From Paraburkholderia sp. IMGN_8 (GTDB taxonomy: Bacteria > Pseudomonadota > Gammaproteobacteria > Burkholderiales > Burkholderiaceae): a stretch of 64,000 bases of DNA. This document shows, piece after piece, positions 37,985 through 47,013 of the stretch (the stretch's first letter is position 1; every line of letters starts with the position of its first letter). The DNA lies in NCBI RefSeq assembly GCF_038050405.1, contig NZ_CP150901.1, forward strand, positions 1,922,001-1,986,000, read 5' to 3'. A program made the position numbers and the translations under genes. The notes beneath the pieces were generated by a model. That model was not told the DNA's origin. It did no database searches and saw nothing but the letters and a program-made list of their open reading frames with translations.

Positions 37985-38868
37985 GATTTTTTTGCCTGCG
38001 CGGCGCTATGGGTGTGTGCCTGTGGCGTTGGCCTTTCCTTGATTTCTTAGTGGTCTATTAGCGTCGCCCCTGTGCGGGGCAGGCACTTACTTTCTTTGCC
38101 GCCGCAAAGAAAGTAAGCAAAGAAAGCGGCTTCACACCGCTAATTCTTAAGCGGGTCCCCTGGCTTGGAGGGTGTAGTGGAGCATCTGGAATCGGTGCTC
38201 TCGCACATTCAGCCCTGGTGACAAGGCAGTCATACTTCCGGCGGCGCTGCGCGCGCCGTGGCGGTACTTCATTAAACCGCCCGCCATTTTTGCGCCATGT
38301 GGGACTTCACAAAACCAATCGTCGGTGTCGAGGCCTGCACTTGCTGTGGCGTTGTGGCGGGCACGTGCGTAGAGCTTTCGCCTCTCGCAACACGATTGCC
38401 CCCATCTGTCATATTGGCTCCACGCCGAGGCGAAGCCGATGCCCCCACCGCGCACAAACGAAGCCACTGGTTACCTCAGCGGACCGTTCCGGCGAGCACG
38501 TAGTGCGAGGCGGGAAGAATGGTGCCGGAAGTACATACCCGCGATCGGTGTTGGGAAGTACCGCTGCGGCGCGCGCAGCGCCGCCGGAAGTATGACGGCC
38601 TTGTCACCAGCGCGGAGTGCGCGAGAACACCGATTCCAGATGCTCCACTACCTCCTCCAAGCCAGGGGACCCGCTTAAGAGCTAGCGGTGTGAAGCCGCT
38701 TTCTTTGCTTACTTTCTTTGCGGCGGCGCCCCGAAGGAAGTCCACTTGGTGGGCAAAGAAAGTAAGTGCCTGCCCCGCACAGGGGCGACGCTAATAGACC
38801 ACTAAGAAATCAAGGAAAGGCCAACGCCACAGGCACACACCCATAGCGCCGCGCAGGCAAAAAAATCA
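37985..38868. repeat. Long inverted-repeat intergenic element, copy 3 (core reversed)
   Basis: Arms at about 37985-38273 and 38553-38868 match copies 1 and 2. The asymmetric core marker appears here as its reverse complement (AGTGCGAGGCGGGAAGAATG, 38502-38521), so the element lies in the opposite orientation. The right arm carries a 27-base insertion (38727-38753) in a hairpin loop. The right edge ends in the stop codon of hpnL. On the left a T-rich degenerate stretch follows pcm directly. Confidence 0.85.
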
Positions 38869-39876
38869 AATCGACCCCCGCGATCCCCGCTGCGCGGTGC
38901 CATCTCGCGAACGAACAACCCGCTCCCGCGCGATCTCAGCCAGTTGCCACGAAGCAAGCGCCATACATCCAAACACGACTTCGCGCATTCTCTTAACCAA
39001 CGCCAACGAAAGCGCCGCATCGCGATCGACCCCAAACATCTGCGCGAGCAACACAACCGCGGCGTCCTGCACACCAAGCCCAGCCGGAATGAAAAATGCC
39101 GCGTGCCGAACTGCCTGGGTAATCGCCTCTATCGCGAGCGCGCCGCTTGGCGACACGGGATGCCCCAGCATGGCAAGTGCCCAGTAAGTCTCAAGAGCGC
39201 CTAGCGCGTAGCCGGCAAACTGCCACAGGAAACTGCGCAGCAACAGCCCGCCGCGAGACATCAACGCGTCGATCTCCCGGTCGAGCTGCTTGCCGTCGAT
39301 GCTCCGCAATAGCGGATGCGCGTCGCCCAGCAAGCCGGCCGCCCAGCGTTCAATCGCGTGAAAAATGCCGCCACGGCGTGCGACCACGATCGCCATGACC
39401 GGCAGCGGAATGGAGAGCAAAAACGCCACGCCGATGCTTCGCAGTGCATCTGCGTGCTGTGCCGACACGACGATCAGCACAATGCCCAGCGCGGAAAACG
39501 CGTACTGCACGGCCATCGTCACAAGTACCTCGACGATGACCGATGCGCTCACGCTACAGGTGTCGGGCACGCGCCATCGCGCCAGCCGAATGCCGACAAT
39601 TTCACCGCCGATGCTCGCCACCGGCACCAAACGGCTGACTGCCTCGCGCACGGTGGCGACCCACCACAGAAACCCGAGTGACGCCCGCTTGCCGAGCAGA
39701 AGCCGCCACGCATGGGCGTCGAGCAATAACGGCAACGCATGCAGCGGTACCAGCCATAACAGGACAAACCCGGCTTGCCCGATCACATGCATCACGTCGC
39801 CGATGCCATGATGCAAGGCGAGGGCAAGCAGCACCCCGATGCCGATCGGAAGCCCGGCCCACTGAAGCCACTTCAT
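38866..39876 (-). CDS. hpnL: Hopanoid biosynthesis-associated membrane protein HpnL
   Basis: The 336-residue protein has about eight hydrophobic helices and belongs to the lysylphosphatidylglycerol-flippase-like (UPF0104) group. The HpnL clade is recognised by context and by segments such as VPVASIGGEIVGIRLARWRV and FFIPAGLGVQDAAVVLLAQM. It is thought to act in hopanoid handling at the inner membrane, with no proven reaction. Its start overlaps the hpnK stop by four bases. The last residues (QRGSRGSI) and stop are at the edge of a repeat element, which may have altered the original C terminus. Confidence 0.88.
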   Translation of the reverse strand: MKWLQWAGLPIGIGVLLALALHHGIGDVMHVIGQAGFVLLWLVPLHALPLLLDAHAWRLLLGKRASLGFLWWVATVREAVSRLVPVASIGGEIVGIRLARWRVPDTCSVSASVIVEVLVTMAVQYAFSALGIVLIVVSAQHADALRSIGVAFLLSIPLPVMAIVVARRGGIFHAIERWAAGLLGDAHPLLRSIDGKQLDREIDALMSRGGLLLRSFLWQFAGYALGALETYWALAMLGHPVSPSGALAIEAITQAVRHAAFFIPAGLGVQDAAVVLLAQMFGVDRDAALSLALVKRMREVVFGCMALASWQLAEIARERVVRSRDGTAQRGSRGSI

Positions 39877-40748
39877 GCCGCTTGCAAACGGTGGGCGGAC
39901 AGGTCGGCGAAACCGCCGCGCACGGTGCCCGCGGCATCGAGTGCCGCTGCGACGCGCGTGGACAGCAGTGCTGCGAGTTCGTCCGCATGCCGGTATGTCC
40001 GCATTCCCGCCGTGAGCGCGCCGTCCCCCGGCGAGGCAGGATGACAGTAGATTTCGCCGACGCCAGCGGGCAGGCGGGCGATCGCATCGAGCAGCGTGCT
40101 CTCGTCCATCTGTCCCGTGCGGGCAATGCCGACCACGTAATCGTTATGCGCGATGTCGGCCTGATCGAGCCGCGCGCGCATATGCGAAACCCAGGGTTTG
40201 AGCCACAGAGGCGTATCGAACTCGCAAGGCAGACGCATCGCCCGCATGCCGTACTCTTTGCCGATCTGCAGAATCAGCGAGAGTACCGTAGGGTGCATAT
40301 GAAAGTGCTTGTGTGTATTGACGTGATCGAGCGGCAAACCCGTTCTCGCAAAAGCATCGAATTGGGCACGGATTTCCATCGCAAGTTGCGCGCGCACGTG
40401 CGGCAAAAAGAAGAAACGGAATCCGTCGCGCACCATGTTGTCGCCGAACACCCCCTGGGCGTCGACCAGTGCCGGGATCATGGCGCGCGGCAGGGTTGCC
40501 GCGCCGTCCGCAAGCACCAGATGCAAACCGACCCGCAGGCCCGGCAGAGACCGCGCCCGCTGGACGGCATCCTGTACAGCGGGCGCGCCGACCATCAGGC
40601 TTGCCGCGGTCAGTACGCCGTCCCGGCAGGCGAGCTCGACAGCTTCGTTGACACGCCGATGCAGACCGAAGTCATCAGCCGTGATGATCAGCCTGCGCTG
40701 CGGTTGCCGATTCGGCTGCGCGCGGTCACCGGCTACGCTCTCCATCAC
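39873..40748 (-). CDS. hpnK: HpnK, hopanoid head-group deacetylase (ChbG/YdjC family)
   Basis: The 291-residue protein has the YdjC signature LIITADDFGLHRRVNEAVEL near residue 18, with the metal-binding Asp, and a later HVNTHKHFHMHPTV metal-site run near residue 140. Work on Burkholderia hopanoids assigns HpnK to removal of the acetyl group from N-acetylglucosaminyl bacteriohopanetetrol. It overlaps hpnJ and hpnL by four bases each, which indicates tight translational coupling. Confidence 0.9.
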   Translation of the reverse strand: MMESVAGDRAQPNRQPQRRLIITADDFGLHRRVNEAVELACRDGVLTAASLMVGAPAVQDAVQRARSLPGLRVGLHLVLADGAATLPRAMIPALVDAQGVFGDNMVRDGFRFFFLPHVRAQLAMEIRAQFDAFARTGLPLDHVNTHKHFHMHPTVLSLILQIGKEYGMRAMRLPCEFDTPLWLKPWVSHMRARLDQADIAHNDYVVGIARTGQMDESTLLDAIARLPAGVGEIYCHPASPGDGALTAGMRTYRHADELAALLSTRVAAALDAAGTVRGGFADLSAHRLQAA

Positions 40749-42166
40749 GCTTGGTGGGCGCGCAGGAACCGGAAGAATTCGACGCCTTCCCGCAGGCGCC
40801 GTTTCATCATGTCCCAGCTCGTCAGCATCTCGCGCAATATTTCCCAGATCTTCGAGGGCCGGAAATAGAAGCGCTTGTAGAAGTTCTCGAGCTGGTGGTA
40901 GATCTCGTCGCGCGACAGATGCGGATAGCCGATCGCCGCGAGTTGCACACCTTCCTTGCTGACGAGATTGATGACCTTGTTCTCTTCGAGCCAGCCGTTC
41001 TCGACCGCCTGGTTATACAGCGTCGTGCCCGGATACGGCGCGGCAAGCGACACCTGGATCGTATGCGGATTGATCTCTTTCGCGTACTCGATGGTCTTCT
41101 GGATCGTGTCCTGCGTCTCGCCCGGCAGCCCCAGAATGAAGGTGCCGTGAATCTTGATGCCGAGCTTGCGGCAGTCTTCGCTGAAACGGCGCGCGATGTC
41201 GGTGCGCAGCCCCTTCTTGATGTTCAGCAGGATCTGGTCGTCACCCGATTCGTAGCCCACCAGCAGCAGGCGCAGGCCGTTTTCCTTCATGATCTTCAGC
41301 GTCGAGTACGGCACGTTCGCCTTCGCGTTGCACGACCACGTCACGCCCAGCTTGCCCAGACCGCGGGCGATTTCCTCGACGCGCGGCTTGAAGTCGGTGA
41401 ACGTGTCGTCGTCGAACATGATCTCCTTGACTTCAGGCATGTTGTCGCGAATCCACCTGACCTCTTCGAGCACGTTCTCGACCGAGCGCGTGCGGTAGCG
41501 GTGGCCGCCGACCGTCTGCGGCCACAGGCAGAAGGTGCACTTCGAGCGGCAGCCGCGGCCCGTGTAGATCGACACGTACGGGTGCTTCAGATAACCGATG
41601 AAATAGTTGTCGATCGTCAGATCGCGCTTGTAGACCGGCGCCACGAACGGCAGCTCGTCCATGTTCTCGAGGATCGGACGCGCTGCGTTGTGCTCGATCG
41701 AGCCGTCGGGCGCGCGATAGCTCATGCCCAGGATCTGCGCGAACGGCTTGCCTTCGGCCACTTCCTGGCAGGTGAAATCGAACTCTTCGCGGCAGACGAA
41801 GTCGATCGCCTCGCTCGCGGTCAGCGAATTGTGCGGATCGACCGCGACCTTCGCGCCGACCATGCCGATCAGCACGGAAGGCTTGCGCTTTTTCAGGTCT
41901 TCGGCGAACAGTGCGTCGGTGGGGAAGGACGGCGTGCTGGTGTGGATGATCACCAGATCGTATTGCTGCGCGATGTCGAGCGAGGCGTCGACGGACAGGC
42001 CGTCAGCGGGGGCGTCCAGTACGCGGCTATCGGGGATCAGTGCGGCGGGCTGCGCGAGCCACGTCGGATACCAGAACGAGCGGATTTCACGCCTGGCCTG
42101 GTAGCGCGAACCCGCGCCACCATCGAAACCGTCGTACGACGGCGCCTGCAAGAACAGCGTTTTCAT
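40745..42166 (-). CDS. hpnJ: HpnJ, hopanoid radical SAM protein
   Basis: The 473-residue enzyme has an N-terminal cobalamin-binding-like domain and a radical SAM core with the cluster motif CRSKCTFC (Cys-x3-Cys-x2-Cys) near residue 210. In Burkholderia it is implicated in turning glucosaminyl bacteriohopanetetrol into the cyclitol ether. The ATG at 42166 starts MKTLFLQAPSYDGFDGG, the conserved family start, and the upstream extension is not conserved. It sits 91 bases after hpnI. Confidence 0.92.
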   Translation of the reverse strand: MKTLFLQAPSYDGFDGGAGSRYQARREIRSFWYPTWLAQPAALIPDSRVLDAPADGLSVDASLDIAQQYDLVIIHTSTPSFPTDALFAEDLKKRKPSVLIGMVGAKVAVDPHNSLTASEAIDFVCREEFDFTCQEVAEGKPFAQILGMSYRAPDGSIEHNAARPILENMDELPFVAPVYKRDLTIDNYFIGYLKHPYVSIYTGRGCRSKCTFCLWPQTVGGHRYRTRSVENVLEEVRWIRDNMPEVKEIMFDDDTFTDFKPRVEEIARGLGKLGVTWSCNAKANVPYSTLKIMKENGLRLLLVGYESGDDQILLNIKKGLRTDIARRFSEDCRKLGIKIHGTFILGLPGETQDTIQKTIEYAKEINPHTIQVSLAAPYPGTTLYNQAVENGWLEENKVINLVSKEGVQLAAIGYPHLSRDEIYHQLENFYKRFYFRPSKIWEILREMLTSWDMMKRRLREGVEFFRFLRAHQA

Positions 42167-42257
42167 GAATGCTTCGCCTATCAGATTGGGATGCAATGAT
42201 TGTTTGTGTGAATGATGCCGCACCGGCTTGATCGGGCACCGGGTTGGACTTGAATGC

Positions 42258-43481
42258 TTATCTGCCGTCGGAAGCCTTCATAATCCTCGGGCGTGGCCGC
42301 GTGACGCGATTATCCACCGGCACGCGCTCCCCGCGCCACATCACGTTCGAGCCGAATGCCGCGGCCAGCCACTGTGCGGCCAGCAGGATATCGCGCAGCG
42401 GCACAAGCGGGAGATCGCGCCAGAAGGAGCGCGAGTGGCGAGCGCTGCGCGCATGCAGCATCACGCGCGACAGAGCGCTCACGATCGTGCTGACCACCAT
42501 CGCCTTGGCCGCGAGCGGATGCAAGCCGGCCTCCGCGCCTACGTGGAAATAAAGCGCGAGCAGCGTGCCGGCGAGCACCCACGGTGTCGTGAACGTGATA
42601 AAGAGGCTCGCGAAGCCGAACCGGTTGACTGAACGGATAGTACGCAACCAACGCGTTTCGCGCTGCCACAACGTCGCAAACGTGGGTTCGATGACATCGG
42701 TGGCCACCATCACCTCGGACAGAACCGTGCGCAGGCCAAGGGCGCGGACATGCTCGGCGAGCCAATAATCGTCCGCAAGCGAATCCTTGATCGCCGCGAA
42801 TCCGCCGATACGCGCGAGTGTCGCGCAACGCAGCACGAGGGTCGCGCCGAATCCGAAGCGCCGCGAGCCTCCTGCATGGGCAACACGTACCGAAGGTGCG
42901 AACCATTCATTGATAAAAAGCGCACCGACGCGCGGCCAGAAGCCGCCGACACCCTGTGCCCGGTAAAGGCAGGTCACGACGCCCACCTCCGGATCAGCCA
43001 GCGGCGCCGACACCGTTGCCAGGTAGTCCGGTTCGACAGCGATGTCGCTATCGGCGATCACAATGATGTCGTGCCGCGCCAGCCCGGCCATATTGATCAG
43101 GTTACTGACCTTGAGATTGCTGCCGTGCACGCTTGCATCGACCGCAAGCTGTATATCGACCTGCGGATACGCAGCCTGCAAACGCCGAACGACAGCAATC
43201 GCCGGATCGCTCGGCGACGACACGCCGAATAAAAGTTGAAAGCACGGATGAGTCTGCTCGCAAAACGTCGCCAGATTCTCATACAGCCTCGGCTCCGCGC
43301 CGCAGAGCGGCTTTAGCACGCTGACGGCGGGAGCCGGTCGAGTTCCATCAACAGGCGCGTTCCCGGTTCGTTCCGTGCCGAAGAAGGGCATTGCCAAAGC
43401 GGCAAACACGCCATAAATCGTGGCGAAGCAACACACCGTCATCAGCAGCCATTGGCAAACCGACAGCGAATGGGCCGTCAT
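42258..43481 (-). CDS. hpnI: HpnI, hopanoid glycosyltransferase
   Basis: The 407-residue membrane glycosyltransferase belongs to the GT2/GT21 ceramide-glucosyltransferase-like family. It has an N-terminal helix (10-30), ADSDIAVEPDYL with the metal/nucleotide DxD site near residue 144, and the QRETRWLRTIR motif near residue 273, followed by C-terminal membrane helices. It attaches N-acetylglucosamine to bacteriohopanetetrol in the assigned pathway. It is the first gene of hpnI-J-K-L. The squalene and hopene genes (hpnC-H, shc) are not in the window. Confidence 0.92.
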   Translation of the reverse strand: MTAHSLSVCQWLLMTVCCFATIYGVFAALAMPFFGTERTGNAPVDGTRPAPAVSVLKPLCGAEPRLYENLATFCEQTHPCFQLLFGVSSPSDPAIAVVRRLQAAYPQVDIQLAVDASVHGSNLKVSNLINMAGLARHDIIVIADSDIAVEPDYLATVSAPLADPEVGVVTCLYRAQGVGGFWPRVGALFINEWFAPSVRVAHAGGSRRFGFGATLVLRCATLARIGGFAAIKDSLADDYWLAEHVRALGLRTVLSEVMVATDVIEPTFATLWQRETRWLRTIRSVNRFGFASLFITFTTPWVLAGTLLALYFHVGAEAGLHPLAAKAMVVSTIVSALSRVMLHARSARHSRSFWRDLPLVPLRDILLAAQWLAAAFGSNVMWRGERVPVDNRVTRPRPRIMKASDGR

Positions 43482-43953
43482 CTTCCGCTACTCCTGGCAG
43501 CCCGCCGCGCATCTGCCGGCAGGCGACTCAAGGAATTTTCATAAGGCACGCAAATGCGCATGATCTCAACTTCCCTTTGCATATCTTTTCGTTCGACGCT
43601 TTCCGCTTCAGCACACTGCAACAGGCGACATAATTTGAGTATTGTAATGTTTGAAATAATACAGACAGAATTGCAAGTCTGAAGATGGTTTGATTCGCCT
43701 GCTCTTATCAGTTCTGTGTCTTCGCTATCGTCGCACGGTCACTGAGCGCCGATGGAACCAGACTTTTACTTACCTGTCACTTACCCGCCACAGTGAAGCT
43801 GGAGACCAGCCCGCTTGCGGGTGCCGCAAATTCTAGCAATGCCCGCATCCGCTTTGAGTGTCTGAATGTGCATTTCATCGTTACATTAAATAGGACTTGC
43901 TCTATTCCATTGCGTGCAGCACATGAACTGGTTTAGCGCGCCGCCTTCGGCGT
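43482..43953. other. Intergenic region upstream of hpnI
   Basis: These 472 bases contain no credible gene. About 43620-43700 is distinctly AT-rich compared with its surroundings and probably holds the hpnI promoter. A short CCCGC/GCGGG hairpin is near 43810. Nothing else was recognised. Confidence 0.4.
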
Positions 43954-44319
43954 TCATGGATGTGCAGACAGCTTCACGTCCGAATGGTGTTGCCGATTGA
44001 ACTGGTGTTCAAGACGAATCCGAAGTCCTTTATCGAGCTGCAAGAGCTGTTCGCGCACGGATCGCACACGTTGCTCGCTGGTACCCTGCAAGCTGATTCG
44101 CTGATCCAGCAGGTCACCTCTGCGCACTATCGTCCAATCGGAAACACAGGCTTGCTCATCCTTCATACAGTCCAGAATCTGGTCGACGATGTCCAGATCG
44201 GGACCGGAGACGACGTTCAGAATATGGGTCAATCGAAAGCCTGGAAGACAATTTTCGAAATCGTCTTCAGTACCGCTGGTGCCGGTCGAGGAAGGTGGGC
44301 AGGACGTTGCGTGATGCAT
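43954..44319 (-). CDS. Unidentified 121-residue protein, possibly ACT-like
   Basis: The product begins MHHATSCPPSSTG and has a folded-looking core, LTHILNVVSGPDLDIVDQIL through RVRSVREQLLQLDKGLRIRL. The alternating strand/helix pattern resembles small regulatory ACT-type domains, but I cannot name a family. CCGGAG lies five bases before the ATG at 44319. The opposite strand is also open over this stretch, but its product lacks a comparable start and pattern. It has no obvious partner, and the two flanking gaps both exceed 400 bases. Confidence 0.5.
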   Translation of the reverse strand: MHHATSCPPSSTGTSGTEDDFENCLPGFRLTHILNVVSGPDLDIVDQILDCMKDEQACVSDWTIVRRGDLLDQRISLQGTSEQRVRSVREQLLQLDKGLRIRLEHQFNRQHHSDVKLSAHP

Positions 44320-44762
44320 AGCGACTCCGGAAAGAGATGAATCGAACCGGTGCAAGCTATGCCGCTCCCGCTTCGTTGCCGACTATCGGCCGCATTGCCT
44401 TCAAGGAAGGCTTCCACCTTGCCCGGGAGGGGCAGGTTGGCGTCGGTGTGCTACCGACTCTTAATGCATTTTCGATGATAACAAAATTTCGAACAGCCTG
44501 CCTCCGACGCAACGAACCGCTTTGTCCAAATCCCGAGGCCCCGGCGCGTTCTCGCGATCGGGCACACCGCCGCTTGCGACGTTGGATTGTTCCTCGTGCT
44601 GCGCACCACGGGAAATTGTAGCGAAAAGCGAGAAACTGCGTTCATCAAACGGCCGCTGATCATTCATGCGGGATAGCCGATACTCGCAGGGCAGGTTCTC
44701 CCTGCTTCGCTGTGTAGTTCCGAGGCGACCCGGTGATCGAGAAGTGCCGGCAAGTGACCCCC
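44320..44762. other. Intergenic region without a recognised gene
   Basis: These 443 bases have several short open frames on both strands, none with both a good start and a recognisable product. The composition is slightly lower in GC than the flanks. It presumably contains promoters for the divergent genes on either side. Confidence 0.35.
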
Positions 44763-45179
44763 ATGTCAACCCCGCATCTTTTTATGCAGAAGAAACTTTG
44801 CGGATCTCCGCGTGCCGCTGCGATTGTTCTTGCCGCGATTCGCGCAAATGCGAAGCGAAGCATCCTGTCCTGGTCGACTATTGCCCTGATAGCGGCCAGT
44901 GTCGCGACAGGTTGCTCTTCGGTGACGGACGTCGTTGCGAGTGACAAACCTGACGTCTACATGGTGACGGCGCAAGCGACCGGCACCAGTCTCGCCTGGG
45001 CGCAAGCGCACGAGAAGGCTGTGTCCGCGGCGGCTGGTTACTGCAAGCAGAAGGGGATGCAGTCCGCGATCAAATCAGAAGTGACAAGCGGCGTGAGCCA
45101 TCTCGAACAACATAGCGCCACCGTGTCGTTTGAGTGCCACCGTCAGATATGGGCTGTCGCCACCGGCGCAGCGCATTGA
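44763..45179 (+). CDS. Small predicted lipoprotein
   Basis: The 138-residue precursor has a membrane-export signal with an apparent lipobox SVATGC (cysteine near residue 51), preceded by a long basic leader. The true start could be the later ATG at 44784. The mature part (about 88 residues) contains AWAQAHEKAVSAAAGYCKQK and reads as a small outer-membrane or periplasmic lipoprotein of unknown function. Two cysteines in the mature part could form a disulfide. It ends just before the terminator of the opposing sigma-54 activator gene. Confidence 0.6.
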   Translation: MSTPHLFMQKKLCGSPRAAAIVLAAIRANAKRSILSWSTIALIAASVATGCSSVTDVVASDKPDVYMVTAQATGTSLAWAQAHEKAVSAAAGYCKQKGMQSAIKSEVTSGVSHLEQHSATVSFECHRQIWAVATGAAH

Positions 45180-45200
45180 GCGCGGAGCGTCGCGGCATGA

Positions 45201-45229
45201 CAAAAGCGGCGGCAAGGGTGCCGTCGCTT
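45201..45229 (-). terminator. Hairpin terminator downstream of the sigma-54 activator gene
   Basis: On the minus strand AAGCGACGGCA pairs with TGCCGCCGCTT (one mismatch) around a short loop and is followed by TTTTG. It lies about 85 bases beyond the activator stop and also separates it from the convergent lipoprotein gene. Confidence 0.55.
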
Positions 45230-45312
45230 CGCATTTCCTGACCTGGCCGTTTCGGTGACCCGGGTACGTTTCAAACACTATTTCGTATTGACGAGATCGG
45301 AAAAGGCGCAAA

Positions 45313-46779
45313 TCAGACGGAGGCGTCCTCGTTCAGCTCCTTATCCGAATCGTCCACAGCTGTATCTTCACCGCCGTGTATGCCGTACGCGACCATCAGC
45401 CGATACAGCGTGACGCGCGAGATTCCGAGCGCCGTCGCCGCTTTGCCCACCCGGTAATCGTAGCGCCGCAATGCGAATTCGATCGCGTTGCGTTCGGCCA
45501 CTTCGCGGACAAGGTCGAGCGACGTCGTTTCCTTGTCGATCGGCGATCCGAGGTCGAGATCATGGGGCGTCAGCAGCCTGCCTTCAGCCATCACGAGCGC
45601 GCGGCGCACGCGATTGATCAATTCGCGCACATTGCCGGGCCATTGGTAATTGCACATAGCGTCGATCGCCGACGGCGTGAAGCCGCGAATCTTGTGGGTG
45701 CTTTCGGTCTTGTACTTCTGCAGGACGTAATGCGCGAGTATTTCGATGTCTTTGCCGCGTGCACGCAGCGGCGGCTCGTCGATACGCAGCACGCATAGAC
45801 GATGGAACAAATCGGCGCGGAAGCGCCCATCGAGTATTGCGGCTTCGAGGTCGACGTGGGTCGCCGAAATTATCCGTATGTCGACGGGAATCGATTCGTT
45901 GCCGCCGAGCCGCTCGATCTTGCCTTCCTGCAGGAAGCGCAACAGGCTCGCCTGCGCCGCGAGCGGCATGTCGCCGATTTCGTCGAGAAACAGGGTGCCG
46001 CCATGCGCCGATTCGATGCGGCCGATCTTGCGCTGCTCCGCGCCGGTGAACGCACCGCGTTCGTAGCCGAACAATTCCGATTGCAGAAGGTGCTGCGGAA
46101 TGGCACCGCAATTGATCGCAATGAACGGCGCCTTGCGCCGCGGCGAGCGCTGGTGGATCGCGAGAGCGGTGAGCTCTTTGCCGGTGCCCGATTCACCTGA
46201 AATGAACACACTGGCATTTGCGTTGGCGACCTTGCGGATTATGCCGAAAAGCCGCTGCATCGCATCGCAGGTGCCAACCATCTCGTTGTCGCCCGGGAGG
46301 GCGGCTTCGGCGGCATTATCAAGGTAATCCAACGCTGCCATGCCTAGAGCATGGCTGAGCACATGGGAAATCGAGTCAGGCGACAGCGGCAGCGTGATGT
46401 AATCGAAACAATAATTGCGAATCAGTTCGCGCACCGCGCGGCTTGCCGGTTGGCCTTCGGCCGTCACAGCTACCCAGCCGATGGTCGATTGGCTCAGGCA
46501 CGCCTTGAGGGCATCAAAGTCGCGCGGAGCGAAGCCGTCGAAATCGATGAGACCTGCTGCGACGCCCGTTTTCTTCGTCGCGGCTTCTGCACCGGCGGCG
46601 GTTTTTGCCACGGTTACATCCCAGCCGACTGCGCGCATATTCGCCAGGAGCACGTCGCTCGGTGCGCGAGCAACGCAAATCAGACGACGTTGGGTGTCCG
46701 GTCGGAGCAGGGGAGCGGACTGCGCCGGGCCGGCCGTCACGCAGGGGCTCGTTCGAAAACGGGCAGGTGATTTTGGCAC
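45313..46779 (-). CDS. Sigma-54-dependent activator (VpsR-like receiver, AAA+, Fis domains)
   Basis: The 488-residue bacterial enhancer-binding protein has a degenerate receiver-like domain (about residues 30-145), without a clear phosphorylated Asp pocket. An AAA+ domain follows with Walker A GESGTGKE (195-202), GAFTGA loop (242-247) and Walker B LFLDEIGD (263-270). A Fis-type helix-turn-helix ends the protein (VGKAATALGISRVTLYRLM). The intact GAFTGA means it should contact sigma-54. It lies just beyond the tad locus, whose first gene has a sigma-54-like promoter, so control of pili is likely but unproven. An 11-base inverted repeat 22 bases upstream of the start suggests autoregulation. Confidence 0.88.
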   Translation of the reverse strand: MPKSPARFRTSPCVTAGPAQSAPLLRPDTQRRLICVARAPSDVLLANMRAVGWDVTVAKTAAGAEAATKKTGVAAGLIDFDGFAPRDFDALKACLSQSTIGWVAVTAEGQPASRAVRELIRNYCFDYITLPLSPDSISHVLSHALGMAALDYLDNAAEAALPGDNEMVGTCDAMQRLFGIIRKVANANASVFISGESGTGKELTALAIHQRSPRRKAPFIAINCGAIPQHLLQSELFGYERGAFTGAEQRKIGRIESAHGGTLFLDEIGDMPLAAQASLLRFLQEGKIERLGGNESIPVDIRIISATHVDLEAAILDGRFRADLFHRLCVLRIDEPPLRARGKDIEILAHYVLQKYKTESTHKIRGFTPSAIDAMCNYQWPGNVRELINRVRRALVMAEGRLLTPHDLDLGSPIDKETTSLDLVREVAERNAIEFALRRYDYRVGKAATALGISRVTLYRLMVAYGIHGGEDTAVDDSDKELNEDASV

Positions 46780-46800
46780 GATATTTCCCCCTTCTTTTTG

Positions 46801-46837
46801 CGTTGTTGCACGCCTGAAAACCGGCTGTGCAACGACG
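46801..46837. promoter_or_regulatory. 11-base inverted repeat, candidate operator of the sigma-54 activator
   Basis: CGTTGTTGCAC (46801-46811) and GTGCAACGACG (46827-46837) are inverted copies with one mismatch and 15 bases between. The repeat is 21 bases upstream of the activator start codon. The arm length and symmetry suit binding of a Fis-type dimer, most simply the activator itself. Confidence 0.5.
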
Positions 46838-47013
46838 TTCGGTACTTGATGCTACTCGCTACGGACACCGCAAAAAAAGAATATCGATGCCGCCGTCATA
46901 GCGAGGTCCGCGAAGCTCCTATACAGGCTAACGTCCCGATTCCCCCGCGGATATATTGGTACTTTCCCCGGGGTAATACGACCTGGAAGCCTTGTTCATT
47001 GCCAACTTACCCG

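Noticed and set aside
19497-38868. Insertion sequence or CRISPR explanation for the repeated blocks
   Set aside because: No transposase frame exists in any copy, and the repeats are long inverted arms, not short regularly spaced direct repeats.
40751-42199. 482-codon open frame on the plus strand opposite hpnJ
   Set aside because: It has no recognisable domain. The radical SAM cluster motif supports hpnJ on the minus strand.
43960-44340. Plus-strand frame overlapping the 121-residue minus-strand gene
   Set aside because: It lacks a ribosome-binding site, while the minus-strand frame has CCGGAG at good spacing and a more protein-like pattern.
46772-46790. Sigma-54-like sequence TGGCACGATATTTCC at the activator start
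   Set aside because: The essential -12 GC is CC, and it points away from the activator with no gene directly downstream.
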